NCBI RefSeq assembly: GCF_017352095.1
Contig: NZ_CP071463.1
Location: forward strand, 248,001-312,000
From: Natrinema longum
Lineage (GTDB): Archaea > Halobacteriota > Halobacteria > Halobacteriales > Natrialbaceae
Direction: 5' to 3'
Length of the DNA stretch: 64,000 nt
Shown here: piece after piece, positions 52,600-60,866 of the stretch
Layout of the letters: every line of letters starts with the position of its first letter
Position numbering within the stretch: position 1 is the stretch's first letter
Program-made: the position numbers and the translations under genes
The notes under the pieces: generated by a model
Seen by the model: the letters and a program-made list of their open reading frames with translations, nothing else
What the model was told of the DNA's origin: nothing
Database searches by the model: none

Positions 52600-53103
52600 T
52601 TAGAGGCGAGGGAACCGCGGTGTCTCGACGACCACGTCCACGCCCTCGAGTCGCGGATCCGACTGCAGGTCGGTCACGAGCTCCCGCTGTGGATCCGCGG
52701 TCCGCGACTGGGAGAGGGTTCGTTCCTCGTAGTCGCCGTCGCGTGGCTGCCAGCCGACGACGAGTCGCGCCCGACGCAGCCGCGTCCCGGTGACGAGGTG
52801 GAGTTTCTCGAGGGCCTCGAGCGGGACGGCGATGTTCCGATCGTCGAACGCCGCGATCGCGTCGGGGGGCAGGTCCGCGATCCGCTCTCGGTCGCGCTCG
52901 CCCATATCAGCCCGCAGGAGCAGCGATCGGTACGACTCGCCGACGAAACACCACAGGAGGCGCTCGTCGGTCACCACCAGCTCCCAGAACTCGAGCGAGT
53001 TCGGTCGCTGGCGAAACCAGTGTGTCAGTCGGGCGATGATCGTCTCGGTTGGCATTGGGTCCTCGCTTCCGTCGGCCGCGAGTCGGGTTCGGTGGTCGGT
53101 CAC
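52600..53103 (-). CDS. Hypothetical protein between symporter and acyl-CoA synthetase
   Basis: 167 residues from GTG 53103, or 151 from ATG 53055 (MPTETIIARLTHWFRQ). A compact soluble alpha/beta protein (LEFWELVVTDERLLWCFVGESYRSLLL), possibly with a PH-like fold from its strand pattern, ending VVVETPRFPRL. It lies 6 bp from the symporter stop if the GTG start is used, indicating the same operon. Function unknown. Confidence 0.65.
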   Translation of the reverse strand: MTDHRTRLAADGSEDPMPTETIIARLTHWFRQRPNSLEFWELVVTDERLLWCFVGESYRSLLLRADMGERDRERIADLPPDAIAAFDDRNIAVPLEALEKLHLVTGTRLRRARLVVGWQPRDGDYEERTLSQSRTADPQRELVTDLQSDPRLEGVDVVVETPRFPRL

Positions 53104-53109
53104 GGGCGA

Positions 53110-54702
53110 TCAGCGCTCGAGCAGTGCGTGGAGGTCCGCGGGGAGGTCGTCGCCGTCCTGGGTCAGGATCGAGACGCCGACGAACAGGACGATCGCGACG
53201 AGGAGCGCGACGGTTCCGACCGGGAACACGTCGGGGTAGGGGTAAACCCCCATGACCAGCGTCACCAGCCAGTCGACGTTGGCGGCCCCCGCAGCCTCCG
53301 GGATCGCGCTGAAGACGATGTTCACGACCAGGCCGCCCAGGAGGGCGGCGATCGCCCCCCACTTCGTCGCACCCTTCCAGTTCATCCCGAAGACGACGAC
53401 CGGGACGAAGGCGGCGGCGAAGAAGCCCCAGCCGATCGTCCCGAGGATGCCCACCAGCGCGTCGGAGAAGTAGACGACGCCCGTCGCGAGCACGGTGAGG
53501 CCGGCCAGCGCCGCCTGCGTGACGCGCAGTTCCGTCCGGTCGTCGTCGATCGGCTGGCCCATCGCTCTCGGGATGTCCCTCGAGATGGCCGCCGCGCCGA
53601 TGTTGAGGAACGAATCGCTCGTCGACATGATCGCAGCCAGCAGCGCCGCGAGGATGAGCCCGGCGACGATGCTCGGCGTGTACTCGAGGACGAAGACGGG
53701 GCCGACCTCGCTCGCGCTGAACGTCTCCTGAATCTCGCCGGCCTCGACCATCGAACGCATCGAGAGCCCCGCCGAGAAGGCGATCAGGCTCGAGACGGCA
53801 TAGGAGAGGGCGGCGATCGGCGCGCCCCACTTCAGGATCTCGAGGTTGCGGCTCATGTAGAACTTCGTAATGAGGTGGGGCTGTCCGGCGGCACCGACCG
53901 AGAACAGGATCCACCACGCGACGCCGACGAGGACCGCCGTGGTCGCCCCGCCCATCGCGCCGAACGGCGAGACCAGCGCCGGATCGGCGGTCGCGAGGTT
54001 GCGAGAGATGGCCCCCATTCCGCCGCCGAAGGACATGGCGTACGCGAAGACGAACACCGCGCCGGTGATCATCGTCAGCGCCTGCAGGAAGTCGGTCCAG
54101 ACGCCGGCGATCATCCCGCCGAGCATGCTGTAGAGCAACAGGATGAGCGCGCCACCCAGCAGGCCCCAGATGACGGGCACGCCGAAGATCGCGCGCATGA
54201 CGAACTGCAACGCGGCGAGGTTCGTCGCCAGATAGGCGATCACGCCGACGACGACTGCGAGACCGGTGAGTCCACGCACCCAGTCGCTTTCGTAGCGGAC
54301 GTACATCCCGTCGGCCAGGGTCAACACGTTCCGGATGTCCGCGAGCAGGCGCAGCCGTTTCGCGAGGACGACCCAGGTGAGCAGGAAGCCAAGCGGTGCG
54401 GTAAAGAAGATCCACAGCGGCGTCGTGCCGAACGCGTAGACGAGTTCGGGACCACCGACGAAGCCAAAGCCCGACTGGATGACCGAGAAGGCGGTCATCG
54501 CGAGCACCCAGGTCCCGATGCTCTTGCCGGTGATGAGGAAGTCGCCGGTCGTCTGTGTCCGCATGTATCCCCAGATACCGATCAGGACGACGATCAGCAG
54601 GTACACCGTTCCGAACCCGAGGATGATCGGATCGTCCGCGACCGGGATCCCGCCGGTCTGTAGCGGGACGGGCGGGAGCGTGGTTGGTTCAGTCATCGTC
54701 AT
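53110..54702 (-). CDS. Sodium:solute symporter (SSS family)
   Basis: A 530-residue transporter with about 13 membrane helices. Family signature GLILAALLAAIMSTSDSFLNIGAAAISRDI is clear, and the early TGKSIGTWVLAMTAFSVIQSGFGFVGGPELVYAFGTTPLWIFF matches the substrate/Na region. Likely imports a monocarboxylate (acetate, propionate, lactate or pyruvate), judged from the adjoining acyl-CoA synthetase. The start overlaps the small membrane protein gene by 14 nt. Confidence 0.9.
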   Translation of the reverse strand: MTMTEPTTLPPVPLQTGGIPVADDPIILGFGTVYLLIVVLIGIWGYMRTQTTGDFLITGKSIGTWVLAMTAFSVIQSGFGFVGGPELVYAFGTTPLWIFFTAPLGFLLTWVVLAKRLRLLADIRNVLTLADGMYVRYESDWVRGLTGLAVVVGVIAYLATNLAALQFVMRAIFGVPVIWGLLGGALILLLYSMLGGMIAGVWTDFLQALTMITGAVFVFAYAMSFGGGMGAISRNLATADPALVSPFGAMGGATTAVLVGVAWWILFSVGAAGQPHLITKFYMSRNLEILKWGAPIAALSYAVSSLIAFSAGLSMRSMVEAGEIQETFSASEVGPVFVLEYTPSIVAGLILAALLAAIMSTSDSFLNIGAAAISRDIPRAMGQPIDDDRTELRVTQAALAGLTVLATGVVYFSDALVGILGTIGWGFFAAAFVPVVVFGMNWKGATKWGAIAALLGGLVVNIVFSAIPEAAGAANVDWLVTLVMGVYPYPDVFPVGTVALLVAIVLFVGVSILTQDGDDLPADLHALLER

Positions 54703-55198
54703 CCCCCGCGTCGGCCGTTCCGTCGCGGCCGTCCCCCCGGGTAGCCCTGTCGATTCGCCGTGGAGTGAGCGGGAGGTCCGCCCGTTGCTGTCGGTCCCGT
54801 GCCTCGCTGATGATGTCGTCGACGATCGCCTCGCTACCGATCCGATCGAAAATCAACGAGTAGTAGATCGCCGCCAACGCGGGAGCCAGCCACAGGAACG
54901 CGAAGTAGACGAGCGTGGGCCTCGGAACGCCGAGCGCGTACGTATAACTCGTCACGCCGGGGTTCCACAGCAGCCAGATCCCGGCGAGCCCGAGGACGAA
55001 CATCCCGGCGAGTCCGGCGACGAGGCCGGTGTATGGCTCGAGCAACGAGCCGCGATGCTCGATCGACGCCGACGCGACGACGGCCAGAATGAACGCCGCC
55101 GCGACGAACGAAAACGTTCGGTACAGTCCCATACTCGCGGTGACGAGTGCGCCCACTGCGAGAAGCCCGATCGCCGTCATCATCGTGTTTCGTGGCAT
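54689..55198 (-). CDS. Small membrane protein paired with the SSS symporter
   Basis: 169 residues, four hydrophobic helices (MTAIGLLAVGALVTASMGLY, VAAAFILAVVASAS, LVAGLAGMFVLGLAGIWLLWN, LVYFAFLWLAPALAAIYYSLIF) and an acidic C-terminal tail. The gene overlaps the symporter start (14 nt), the pattern of small accessory subunits of SSS transporters. Exact family not identified. Confidence 0.72.
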   Translation of the reverse strand: MPRNTMMTAIGLLAVGALVTASMGLYRTFSFVAAAFILAVVASASIEHRGSLLEPYTGLVAGLAGMFVLGLAGIWLLWNPGVTSYTYALGVPRPTLVYFAFLWLAPALAAIYYSLIFDRIGSEAIVDDIISEARDRQQRADLPLTPRRIDRATRGDGRDGTADAGDDDD

Positions 55199-55638
55199 CG
55201 CTACACCCCACCTGCCCTCGGAAGGGCCCCCGGTTCCTCCCCCTCGACCTCGCCTGTCCGTGGACGCGTGTGAGTCGAACTGGTGGCGACCGTCGCGCCT
55301 CCGCGAGCGCCCCGGCCGATGCGGTCAGTACTGGCCACGATCATGTATAAATTGTGGGATTGTGGATGATTATTTTACTAGCTACTGATATCACAGAGCG
55401 AAGCGAGCCCCCCACTTTTATTGCCGTTCGGGCGGCGTCGTCGACCGCCGTCGTCGACCACCGGCGGAGCGATCGGTAACAGTCGCTATCGGCCCTACCG
55501 CCCTCGGTAACCGCCACTGTGCACGCGCTCACCGGCTGCCAGCGAACGGGACGGTGGCCGCGTGGCTGCACGCGACCCGTTACTCGATGACGAGAAGACA
55601 GGGCGGCGACGATCGAGGACGCGGCGCGGTCCCGACGG
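55199..55638. other. Intergenic region before the symporter cluster
   Basis: 440 bp without a recognised gene. The AT-rich ATGATTATTTTACTAGC near 55365-55385 could hold a promoter. Nothing else stands out. Confidence 0.4.
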
Positions 55639-56250
55639 TTAGACGTCCATCGGCGGCGTCGTAAACGCCCCTTCGTCGATTCCGGGATCGTACTCCTCGA
55701 TCGCGGCTTTGACGATCGCGAACACGCCGGTCTTGCTCCACCGCGCCGTGTTGATCTGGAGGTCGTAAAACGCCTGGTCGTCGATATCGATCTCGTAGTA
55801 GGACTGGTATCGGCCGGCCTCGCTGACCTCGCGGACGCGCATCTCCGCCTCGGTTTCGACCCGATCGTCGATCCGCTCGAGTCGGACGTGTTCGGGTGCG
55901 TCGAGCCAGATGCGCAGATCCGCGCGGTCGCCCGCGAGCCACCCCGCGAGCCGGGACTCGAGGATGAACGGTTTGTTGGCCATCCCCCATTTCTCGGCGA
56001 TCTGCTGGAGGCGCTCGTCGAGCGCGCGGTCGATCTCGTCGGACTCGTCGGCTTTCGCGGTGAGCTGATTGAGGTTCATATCGCGATCCGCGGCGAGTTC
56101 GCGGAAGATGTCCCCGCCCGAGACGTACGGACAGCCGATCGCGTCGGCGAGCCGTTCACAGAGCGTGGTCGCACCACAGCCCGGCGGTCCGGAGACGGTG
56201 ATGAAAAGCGTCGTGTCGATCTCCGCGCTCGAACTGTCTTGGACAGCCAT
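55639..56250 (-). CDS. cmk: Cytidylate kinase
   Basis: 203 residues. Phosphorylates CMP/dCMP with ATP. P-loop LFITVSGPPGCGATTLCERLA, where the usual Walker A Lys is replaced (GCGATT); as I recall archaeal CMP kinases often lack it. YVSGGDIFRELAADRDMNLNQL, ESRLAGWLAG and RLERIDDRVETEAEMRVREVSEAGRY follow, fitting the NMP-binding and lid regions. Cytosolic nucleotide salvage. Start at 56250 gives MAVQDSSSAEIDTTLF. Confidence 0.88.
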   Translation of the reverse strand: MAVQDSSSAEIDTTLFITVSGPPGCGATTLCERLADAIGCPYVSGGDIFRELAADRDMNLNQLTAKADESDEIDRALDERLQQIAEKWGMANKPFILESRLAGWLAGDRADLRIWLDAPEHVRLERIDDRVETEAEMRVREVSEAGRYQSYYEIDIDDQAFYDLQINTARWSKTGVFAIVKAAIEEYDPGIDEGAFTTPPMDV

Positions 56251-56330
56251 ACGTTGATGCTCTCGGTCCCTCGTGAAAAGGTTCCGGCTACGGACCGCCG
56301 GGCGGGAACTCGTCGCACGCCGGCGACGAG

Positions 56331-56810
56331 CTACCCGAGCGTGAACGTGTTCTCACACTCGGTACAGGTCAGTCGGAACGCCCCCTCGTCGGTGAGCTCG
56401 AGCCCGTGGCCGAGCTCCTCCTCGCACTCCTGGCAGTAGACCAGCGACTCGAGTTCCTCCCAGTCGTGTTGCGATTTGGGCGCGCCGAAGGCGAAGCCGA
56501 CGACCCGCTCGTCGGTATCGTTGTAGCCCGTCTGGAAGTCGCCGGGCTCGAACCGGATCACTTCACCCTCGTCGACGACGACCTCACCCTCCTCCGTGTC
56601 GAACGTCGCGGTCCCCTCCTGCACGTAGAAGACTTCCTCCTGGTCGTAGTGGGTGTGCATCCCCCCCGAGAAGGATTCGTCGGGCTCGAGTTCGAAGTAG
56701 TTCATCGCGAAGTCGGTGAAGCCGAGCGCGTCGGAGATCGGCCGTCTGACTGAGTGTACCTCCATCGGGTTGACTTCGATGTCGACGTCGTCGATCGCGA
56801 CTTTTTCCAT
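56331..56810 (-). CDS. Cupin protein with C-terminal zinc ribbon
   Basis: 159 residues. Cupin motif 1 GGMHTHYDQEEVFYVQEG supplies metal-binding His residues; motif 2 VIRFEPGDFQTGYNDTDERVVGFAFG lacks the last His. A C-terminal ribbon with CQECEEELG and CTECENTF is fused on. It may bind a small ligand or metal and sense it. No pathway can be set from neighbours. Confidence 0.85.
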   Translation of the reverse strand: MEKVAIDDVDIEVNPMEVHSVRRPISDALGFTDFAMNYFELEPDESFSGGMHTHYDQEEVFYVQEGTATFDTEEGEVVVDEGEVIRFEPGDFQTGYNDTDERVVGFAFGAPKSQHDWEELESLVYCQECEEELGHGLELTDEGAFRLTCTECENTFTLG

Positions 56811-56961
56811 GGTTTTACATTCGGCGTTCTATTCAAAAATCCTCTGGACGGGGAGGAGTGGGTGATGCGGGGGGCGATGGGTGCAACGTCGACCCTCGGC
56901 GGCTGGCCGCGATGTCGATCGAAGAGTAACGCATACGGTCGTCCGACCCTGAGGGCACCAC

Positions 56962-57477
56962 GTGAACCGCCGTACGCTACTTCGAACTGCCGGGGTAGCC
57001 GCGACCGTGGGGCTCTCCGGCTGTCTCGAGGCCCTACAAGAGCACTACCAGGGGAGTTTTCAGGGGCTCGTTCCCATCGAGATCCACAGCGAGGCCGACC
57101 GCCACTTCGATCTCACGCTCGAGGCCTACGAACCCGGCACGAACCGCCAGACCTACGACGAGAGTTACACGGTCACGGCGAACCAGTCGGCGTCACCGCC
57201 CCATCTCGAGGCGACCGAGCAGAACTTCCGCGTGGTCAAGTACGGACGGGAGGGCGACGAGGAGACCTTCCGAGAGACGACGATCACGCCGAGCACGAAG
57301 TTCGTGAACATTCGGATCACGAACGACGATCTGATACTGGACGTCGATCGGGGGACGGAGACGGAAGCGAACGACCCGAACGCGACGGCCTCCCCGACCA
57401 CGGCCGAGTCCGGTTCGAACGGGACCGAACCGATCGACGGCAACGGCGAATCGTCCGACACCGACACTGCCGATTGA
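56962..57477 (+). CDS. Tat-exported lipoprotein
   Basis: 171 residues. MNRRTLLRTAGVAATVGLSGCLEALQ is a Tat signal with a lipobox (LSGC), so the mature protein is lipid-anchored at Cys21. The mature part is one beta-rich domain (FDLTLEAYEPGTNRQTYDESYTV; STKFVNIRITNDDLILDVDRG) followed by a Ser/Thr/Asn-rich acidic linker. Function unknown; the fold recalls carbohydrate-binding or extracellular stability domains. Confidence 0.85.
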   Translation: MNRRTLLRTAGVAATVGLSGCLEALQEHYQGSFQGLVPIEIHSEADRHFDLTLEAYEPGTNRQTYDESYTVTANQSASPPHLEATEQNFRVVKYGREGDEETFRETTITPSTKFVNIRITNDDLILDVDRGTETEANDPNATASPTTAESGSNGTEPIDGNGESSDTDTAD

Positions 57478-57549
57478 GCCCTGCTCTCGCGACGGTCCCG
57501 TGGCAGCGACCGCCGATAGACCGAGACGTCCGTTCGATCGACGATCCCG

Positions 57550-59301
57550 TCAGGGGTACGGATGGAAATCCCGCTCGAGCCGTGGCTCGAAGCCGAGATC
57601 CGCCGGGACGGTCCGTGCCCGCTCGCCGAAGAACGGCGTGTCGGTGAACAGCGGTTGGGCACCGGGAACGACGACCCGAACGGCCTCGAAGCCGATGTCG
57701 GCGACGTCGCGGGTCGTCAGCCGCGCCCCGTAGGGCGTCAGTCCGGCAGCGGCCACCCGCGAGCACAGCGTCTCGAGCCGATCGAGACCGGTCGGAACGG
57801 GATCGGGACCGACGTTGGCCGCCGGAACCGTCCGATCGGTGTCGACGAACGCCCGCCCAGCGGCCGGGCGGGACGCGTACTCGCCGATCGCACCCCCGGC
57901 CTCGTCGGCCGCTTCGGGCCCGAGGTTCCGCAGTTCCATCCAGTTTTGCAGCGCTTCTTCGAGCGCCGACGTCGCGGCCGCCTCGGCATCCAGGTCGGCC
58001 GCGGAGCCGACGGCGAATGCCGGCCACGGCTCCTCGCCGGGCGATATCGCGTCGCCGTCGGCGTCGCGGTGCACGGCGACGGCAACGACCGGGACGTCGA
58101 TGTCCTGCGTGACGAGCAGCGGCGTCACGGATAGCCCTTCGCTTCGAGCGCGTCGCTCGAGGCGTTCGAACGCCGGCGTCGCGACCGACAGCCCCAGCGG
58201 GTCGAACGTCGAGTACCACGCGAGCATCGTCGCGTCGCGCTCGATCACCTCCGTCAGCCCGGAAATCAGCGCGTCGACCGTCGAGGAGCCAAGTCCCAGT
58301 CCGGTCGTGATCGCCGGAACGAGCGAGTCGCCGGGCTGGGGAAACTGGACCGCCGCGGCGGGGAGGTGCGTCGGGTCGCCGGTCGCGAGGTTCTCGCCTG
58401 GCACCCAGCGGTGGTCGGCGCTCGACTCGTAGGCCGGCGCGTCGTCCGGGCGGACGAGGGCCGTCGGGGCCACGGCGCTCTCGAGGTCGTCCTCGCTCGC
58501 GTGGACGAAGTCGGCCTCGCGGTAGACGCCGGCACAGTAGCGCTCGAGTCCCTCGCCGACGGCTTTCATCAGCGCGGCGTTCCAGTCGTCGGCCACGCCA
58601 GCCGCCTGTCGCGGCGCGCTCGCGTCGCTGTAGGCGGTCGTCTCCGCGACCGTCGCCAGGTAGTAGGGGGCGGGGAACGACTCGATCTCGCCGATGCTCG
58701 CGATCGCACCGACTCGGTCGTCGATCGCCCCCTCGGCGTGTTCGACGGCGGCGTCGAGTTCGAGGGCGTCCGCGTCCCGATCGAGGGATCGGTCACGGTC
58801 CGTCTCCGCACACGCACAGCCGGGAACGGGCAGGAGCCGCCGCCGGGCGTGTGGCACTTCGCGAACCTGTCCGATGATCGACCCTTCAGCCCCCGAGAGG
58901 ACGCGAACGCACTCCCGGCCGGCGACCGCACCGGCGAGTCGCGCTGCACTGCGGTCGGCCTGTGGGCCGTCGGCTCGCTCCTCGAGGTTCGACGCGACGC
59001 GAGCGCGGAGACAGTCGAAACAGCCGGTCGCGGGTGCGAATCCGGAGATGGCGGCGTCGACGGCTTCGATGGGGTGGCCGCCGACCCCGCCGATCTCGAC
59101 GGCGATCCAGGGCGTTCCGCCGGACCGGGCGGCCTCGGTTGCCCGTTCGAACGTCGCCGACCCCGCGACGTCGCTGACGACTGCGAAGCGGGCGTCGTCG
59201 AGTTCCGCTGGAGCGGCGTCGCGGACACCGATATCGACATCGTCGAGCGCGGTGACGACCGCCTCGCGAACGGGATCGTCACCCACGACGTGGACGTGCA
59301 T
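57550..59301 (-). CDS. YcaO protein with fused leader-binding-like N-terminal domain
   Basis: 583 residues from ATG 59301 (MHVHVVGDDPVREAVVTALDD). The N-terminal ~200 residues resemble the ThiF/ocin-type partner domain of azoline cyclodehydratases and include CFDCLRARV and later CACAETD Cys pairs for zinc. The YcaO domain follows with LMKAVGEGLERYCAGVYRE, ALISGLTEVIERDATMLAWYS and ATSALEEALQNWMELRN (E-rich ATP-Mg site), and the C-terminus ends HPYP, a short form of the Pro-rich tail. ATP-dependent cyclodehydration or thioamidation of peptides is the family chemistry. No precursor peptide gene is adjacent. Confidence 0.85.
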   Translation of the reverse strand: MHVHVVGDDPVREAVVTALDDVDIGVRDAAPAELDDARFAVVSDVAGSATFERATEAARSGGTPWIAVEIGGVGGHPIEAVDAAISGFAPATGCFDCLRARVASNLEERADGPQADRSAARLAGAVAGRECVRVLSGAEGSIIGQVREVPHARRRLLPVPGCACAETDRDRSLDRDADALELDAAVEHAEGAIDDRVGAIASIGEIESFPAPYYLATVAETTAYSDASAPRQAAGVADDWNAALMKAVGEGLERYCAGVYREADFVHASEDDLESAVAPTALVRPDDAPAYESSADHRWVPGENLATGDPTHLPAAAVQFPQPGDSLVPAITTGLGLGSSTVDALISGLTEVIERDATMLAWYSTFDPLGLSVATPAFERLERRARSEGLSVTPLLVTQDIDVPVVAVAVHRDADGDAISPGEEPWPAFAVGSAADLDAEAAATSALEEALQNWMELRNLGPEAADEAGGAIGEYASRPAAGRAFVDTDRTVPAANVGPDPVPTGLDRLETLCSRVAAAGLTPYGARLTTRDVADIGFEAVRVVVPGAQPLFTDTPFFGERARTVPADLGFEPRLERDFHPYP

Positions 59302-59383
59302 ACCTCTAGCTGCTGGCGCGGGCGGCAAAAGCGCCCCGCTCGAGCCGCGACGGTGTGGCCCCGAGAGCGAGGCAGTGCCCCCC

Positions 59384-59464
59384 ATACGGTTTGCTGTCCC
59401 GATCTCCCGGTGGGACCGCAGGGCGGTCCCGGTCCCACCGGTACTGACGGACGGGAGACCGTCT
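59384..59464. repeat. Stop-abutting palindromic repeat, copy 3 (inverted)
   Basis: 81 bp. Outer arms ATACGGTTTGCTGTCC (59384-59399) and GGACGGGAGACCGTCT (59449-59464); inner arms CCGGTGGGACCG and CGGTCCCACCGG. Loop orientation is reversed relative to copies 1 and 2. It again ends one base inside the TGA of a minus-strand gene, the antiporter. Confidence 0.85.
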
Positions 59465-60702
59465 CAGTCCTCGACGGGCGTCGCCGAATCGAGGTAGACG
59501 AGTTCGTCCCTCGCCTCGAGCAGGCGCACGCCCCAGGTGACGGTGATCGGGACGAGCGCGGTCGTGAAGACGGCGATGAAGACGAGGATCGAGAACATCG
59601 ATTGGTCGATGACCCCGGCCTCGAGGGCGACCCTGGCGATGATGATTTCGACCGTCCCGCGGCCGTTCATGCCGAAGCCGACGACCAGTCCCTCGCGAGA
59701 GGAAAGCGACGTCGGCAGCGAGAACAGCCAGGAGCCGATGATCTTGCCGAGGAAGGCGATCACGACCAGCGTGGCGAGCACGCCGAGCGAGTCGGAGAAC
59801 ACGTCGAACGTGATCTGGAAGCCGACGGTGACGAAGAAGACCGGCGCGAACAGCCCCATCGCGAGGTCGTACATCACCGTGTGCATGTGCTCGTAGAGCC
59901 CCGGCTCGACGTCGGCCTGCCGGAGGAACATCCCCGCCATGAAGCCGCCGATGATCATGTGCAGGTCCGCCAGCGTCGCGAGTTGCGCGAACAGGAGGGA
60001 GACGAGCAGGGCGAACGTAAACGCCGTCGTTCGATCGACGAAGCCGTATCGCTCCCGCTGGCGTTCGATGTATCGCCACGCGATCGGCAGGAAGCGATAC
60101 CCGATGACGAGCGTCACCGCGAAGAACCCGATCGCCTGCAGGAGGATCCGCCCGATCTCGGTCGGATCGAGCGTGCCCGCGGTCACGTAGCTGTCGACGC
60201 CGGCGAACGCGATGAGCACCCCCACGTCGGAGGCGAGCGCGCCGCCGAGTAACACGTTCGCGATCCGCGTATCCAGAAGCTCGAGGTCGGCGAGGATTCG
60301 CGATTTCGTCGCCAGCGAGGTCGCGGCCATGGCGAGCCCGAGAAAGAGCGCCGCGCCGACGGAGACGCCGAGCCAGACGCCGGCCGCGTAGCCCAGTCCA
60401 AAGGGGATGACGAAGGCACCGAAGGCGATCAGCAGCGATTGGGGGCCGAGTTCGAACAGTTCGCGGAGATCGACCTCCATGCCGACGTAGACCATCAGGA
60501 GGAAGATCCCGAGTTCGGCGAGGACCGAGAGCAGCTCCGACGGTCGCAAGAGTCCGAGCAACGCCGGTCCGAAGGCGATCCCGGCGAACAGCTCGCCCAT
60601 CATCGTCGGGTAGCCGAGGCGCTCGGCGAACGCGCCGAACACCCACGCGACCGACAGGACGAGCAGGAGACTGAGGATGTCGATCGAGACGGCCTCGACC
60701 AT
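59464..60702 (-). CDS. CPA2-type cation:proton antiporter
   Basis: 412 residues, about 12 membrane helices. MVEAVSIDILSLLLVLSVAWVFGAFAERLGYPTMMGELFAGIAFGPALLG is the typical KefB/Na-H exchanger start; ALASDVGVLIAFAGVDSY holds the paired residues of the transport site, and VGFGMNGRGTVEIIIARVALEAGVI matches the conserved GMNGRG region. Exchanges Na or K for protons, relevant to salt and pH balance. The stop codon lies in palindromic repeat copy 3. Confidence 0.9.
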   Translation of the reverse strand: MVEAVSIDILSLLLVLSVAWVFGAFAERLGYPTMMGELFAGIAFGPALLGLLRPSELLSVLAELGIFLLMVYVGMEVDLRELFELGPQSLLIAFGAFVIPFGLGYAAGVWLGVSVGAALFLGLAMAATSLATKSRILADLELLDTRIANVLLGGALASDVGVLIAFAGVDSYVTAGTLDPTEIGRILLQAIGFFAVTLVIGYRFLPIAWRYIERQRERYGFVDRTTAFTFALLVSLLFAQLATLADLHMIIGGFMAGMFLRQADVEPGLYEHMHTVMYDLAMGLFAPVFFVTVGFQITFDVFSDSLGVLATLVVIAFLGKIIGSWLFSLPTSLSSREGLVVGFGMNGRGTVEIIIARVALEAGVIDQSMFSILVFIAVFTTALVPITVTWGVRLLEARDELVYLDSATPVED

Positions 60703-60866
60703 CGCGGTTACCCTCCCTCGTCCGGGATCGAATGGTTGGATCGTCGTTTCGGTTCGTCGTCTCGAGAGCAGTGACTCCAGTTCGGGTGGGGCATCGTAGT
60801 CGGGTCAGGTCGAATCGACGGTTCAAGAGTACTTCACTGGTGTGGGTACCGACACACTCGTCGGCG

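Noticed and set aside
51883-54663. A 926-codon open frame on the plus strand
   Set aside because: It lies antisense to the acyl-CoA synthetase and symporter genes, is Arg/Asp/Glu-rich without domains, and is a typical high-GC shadow frame.
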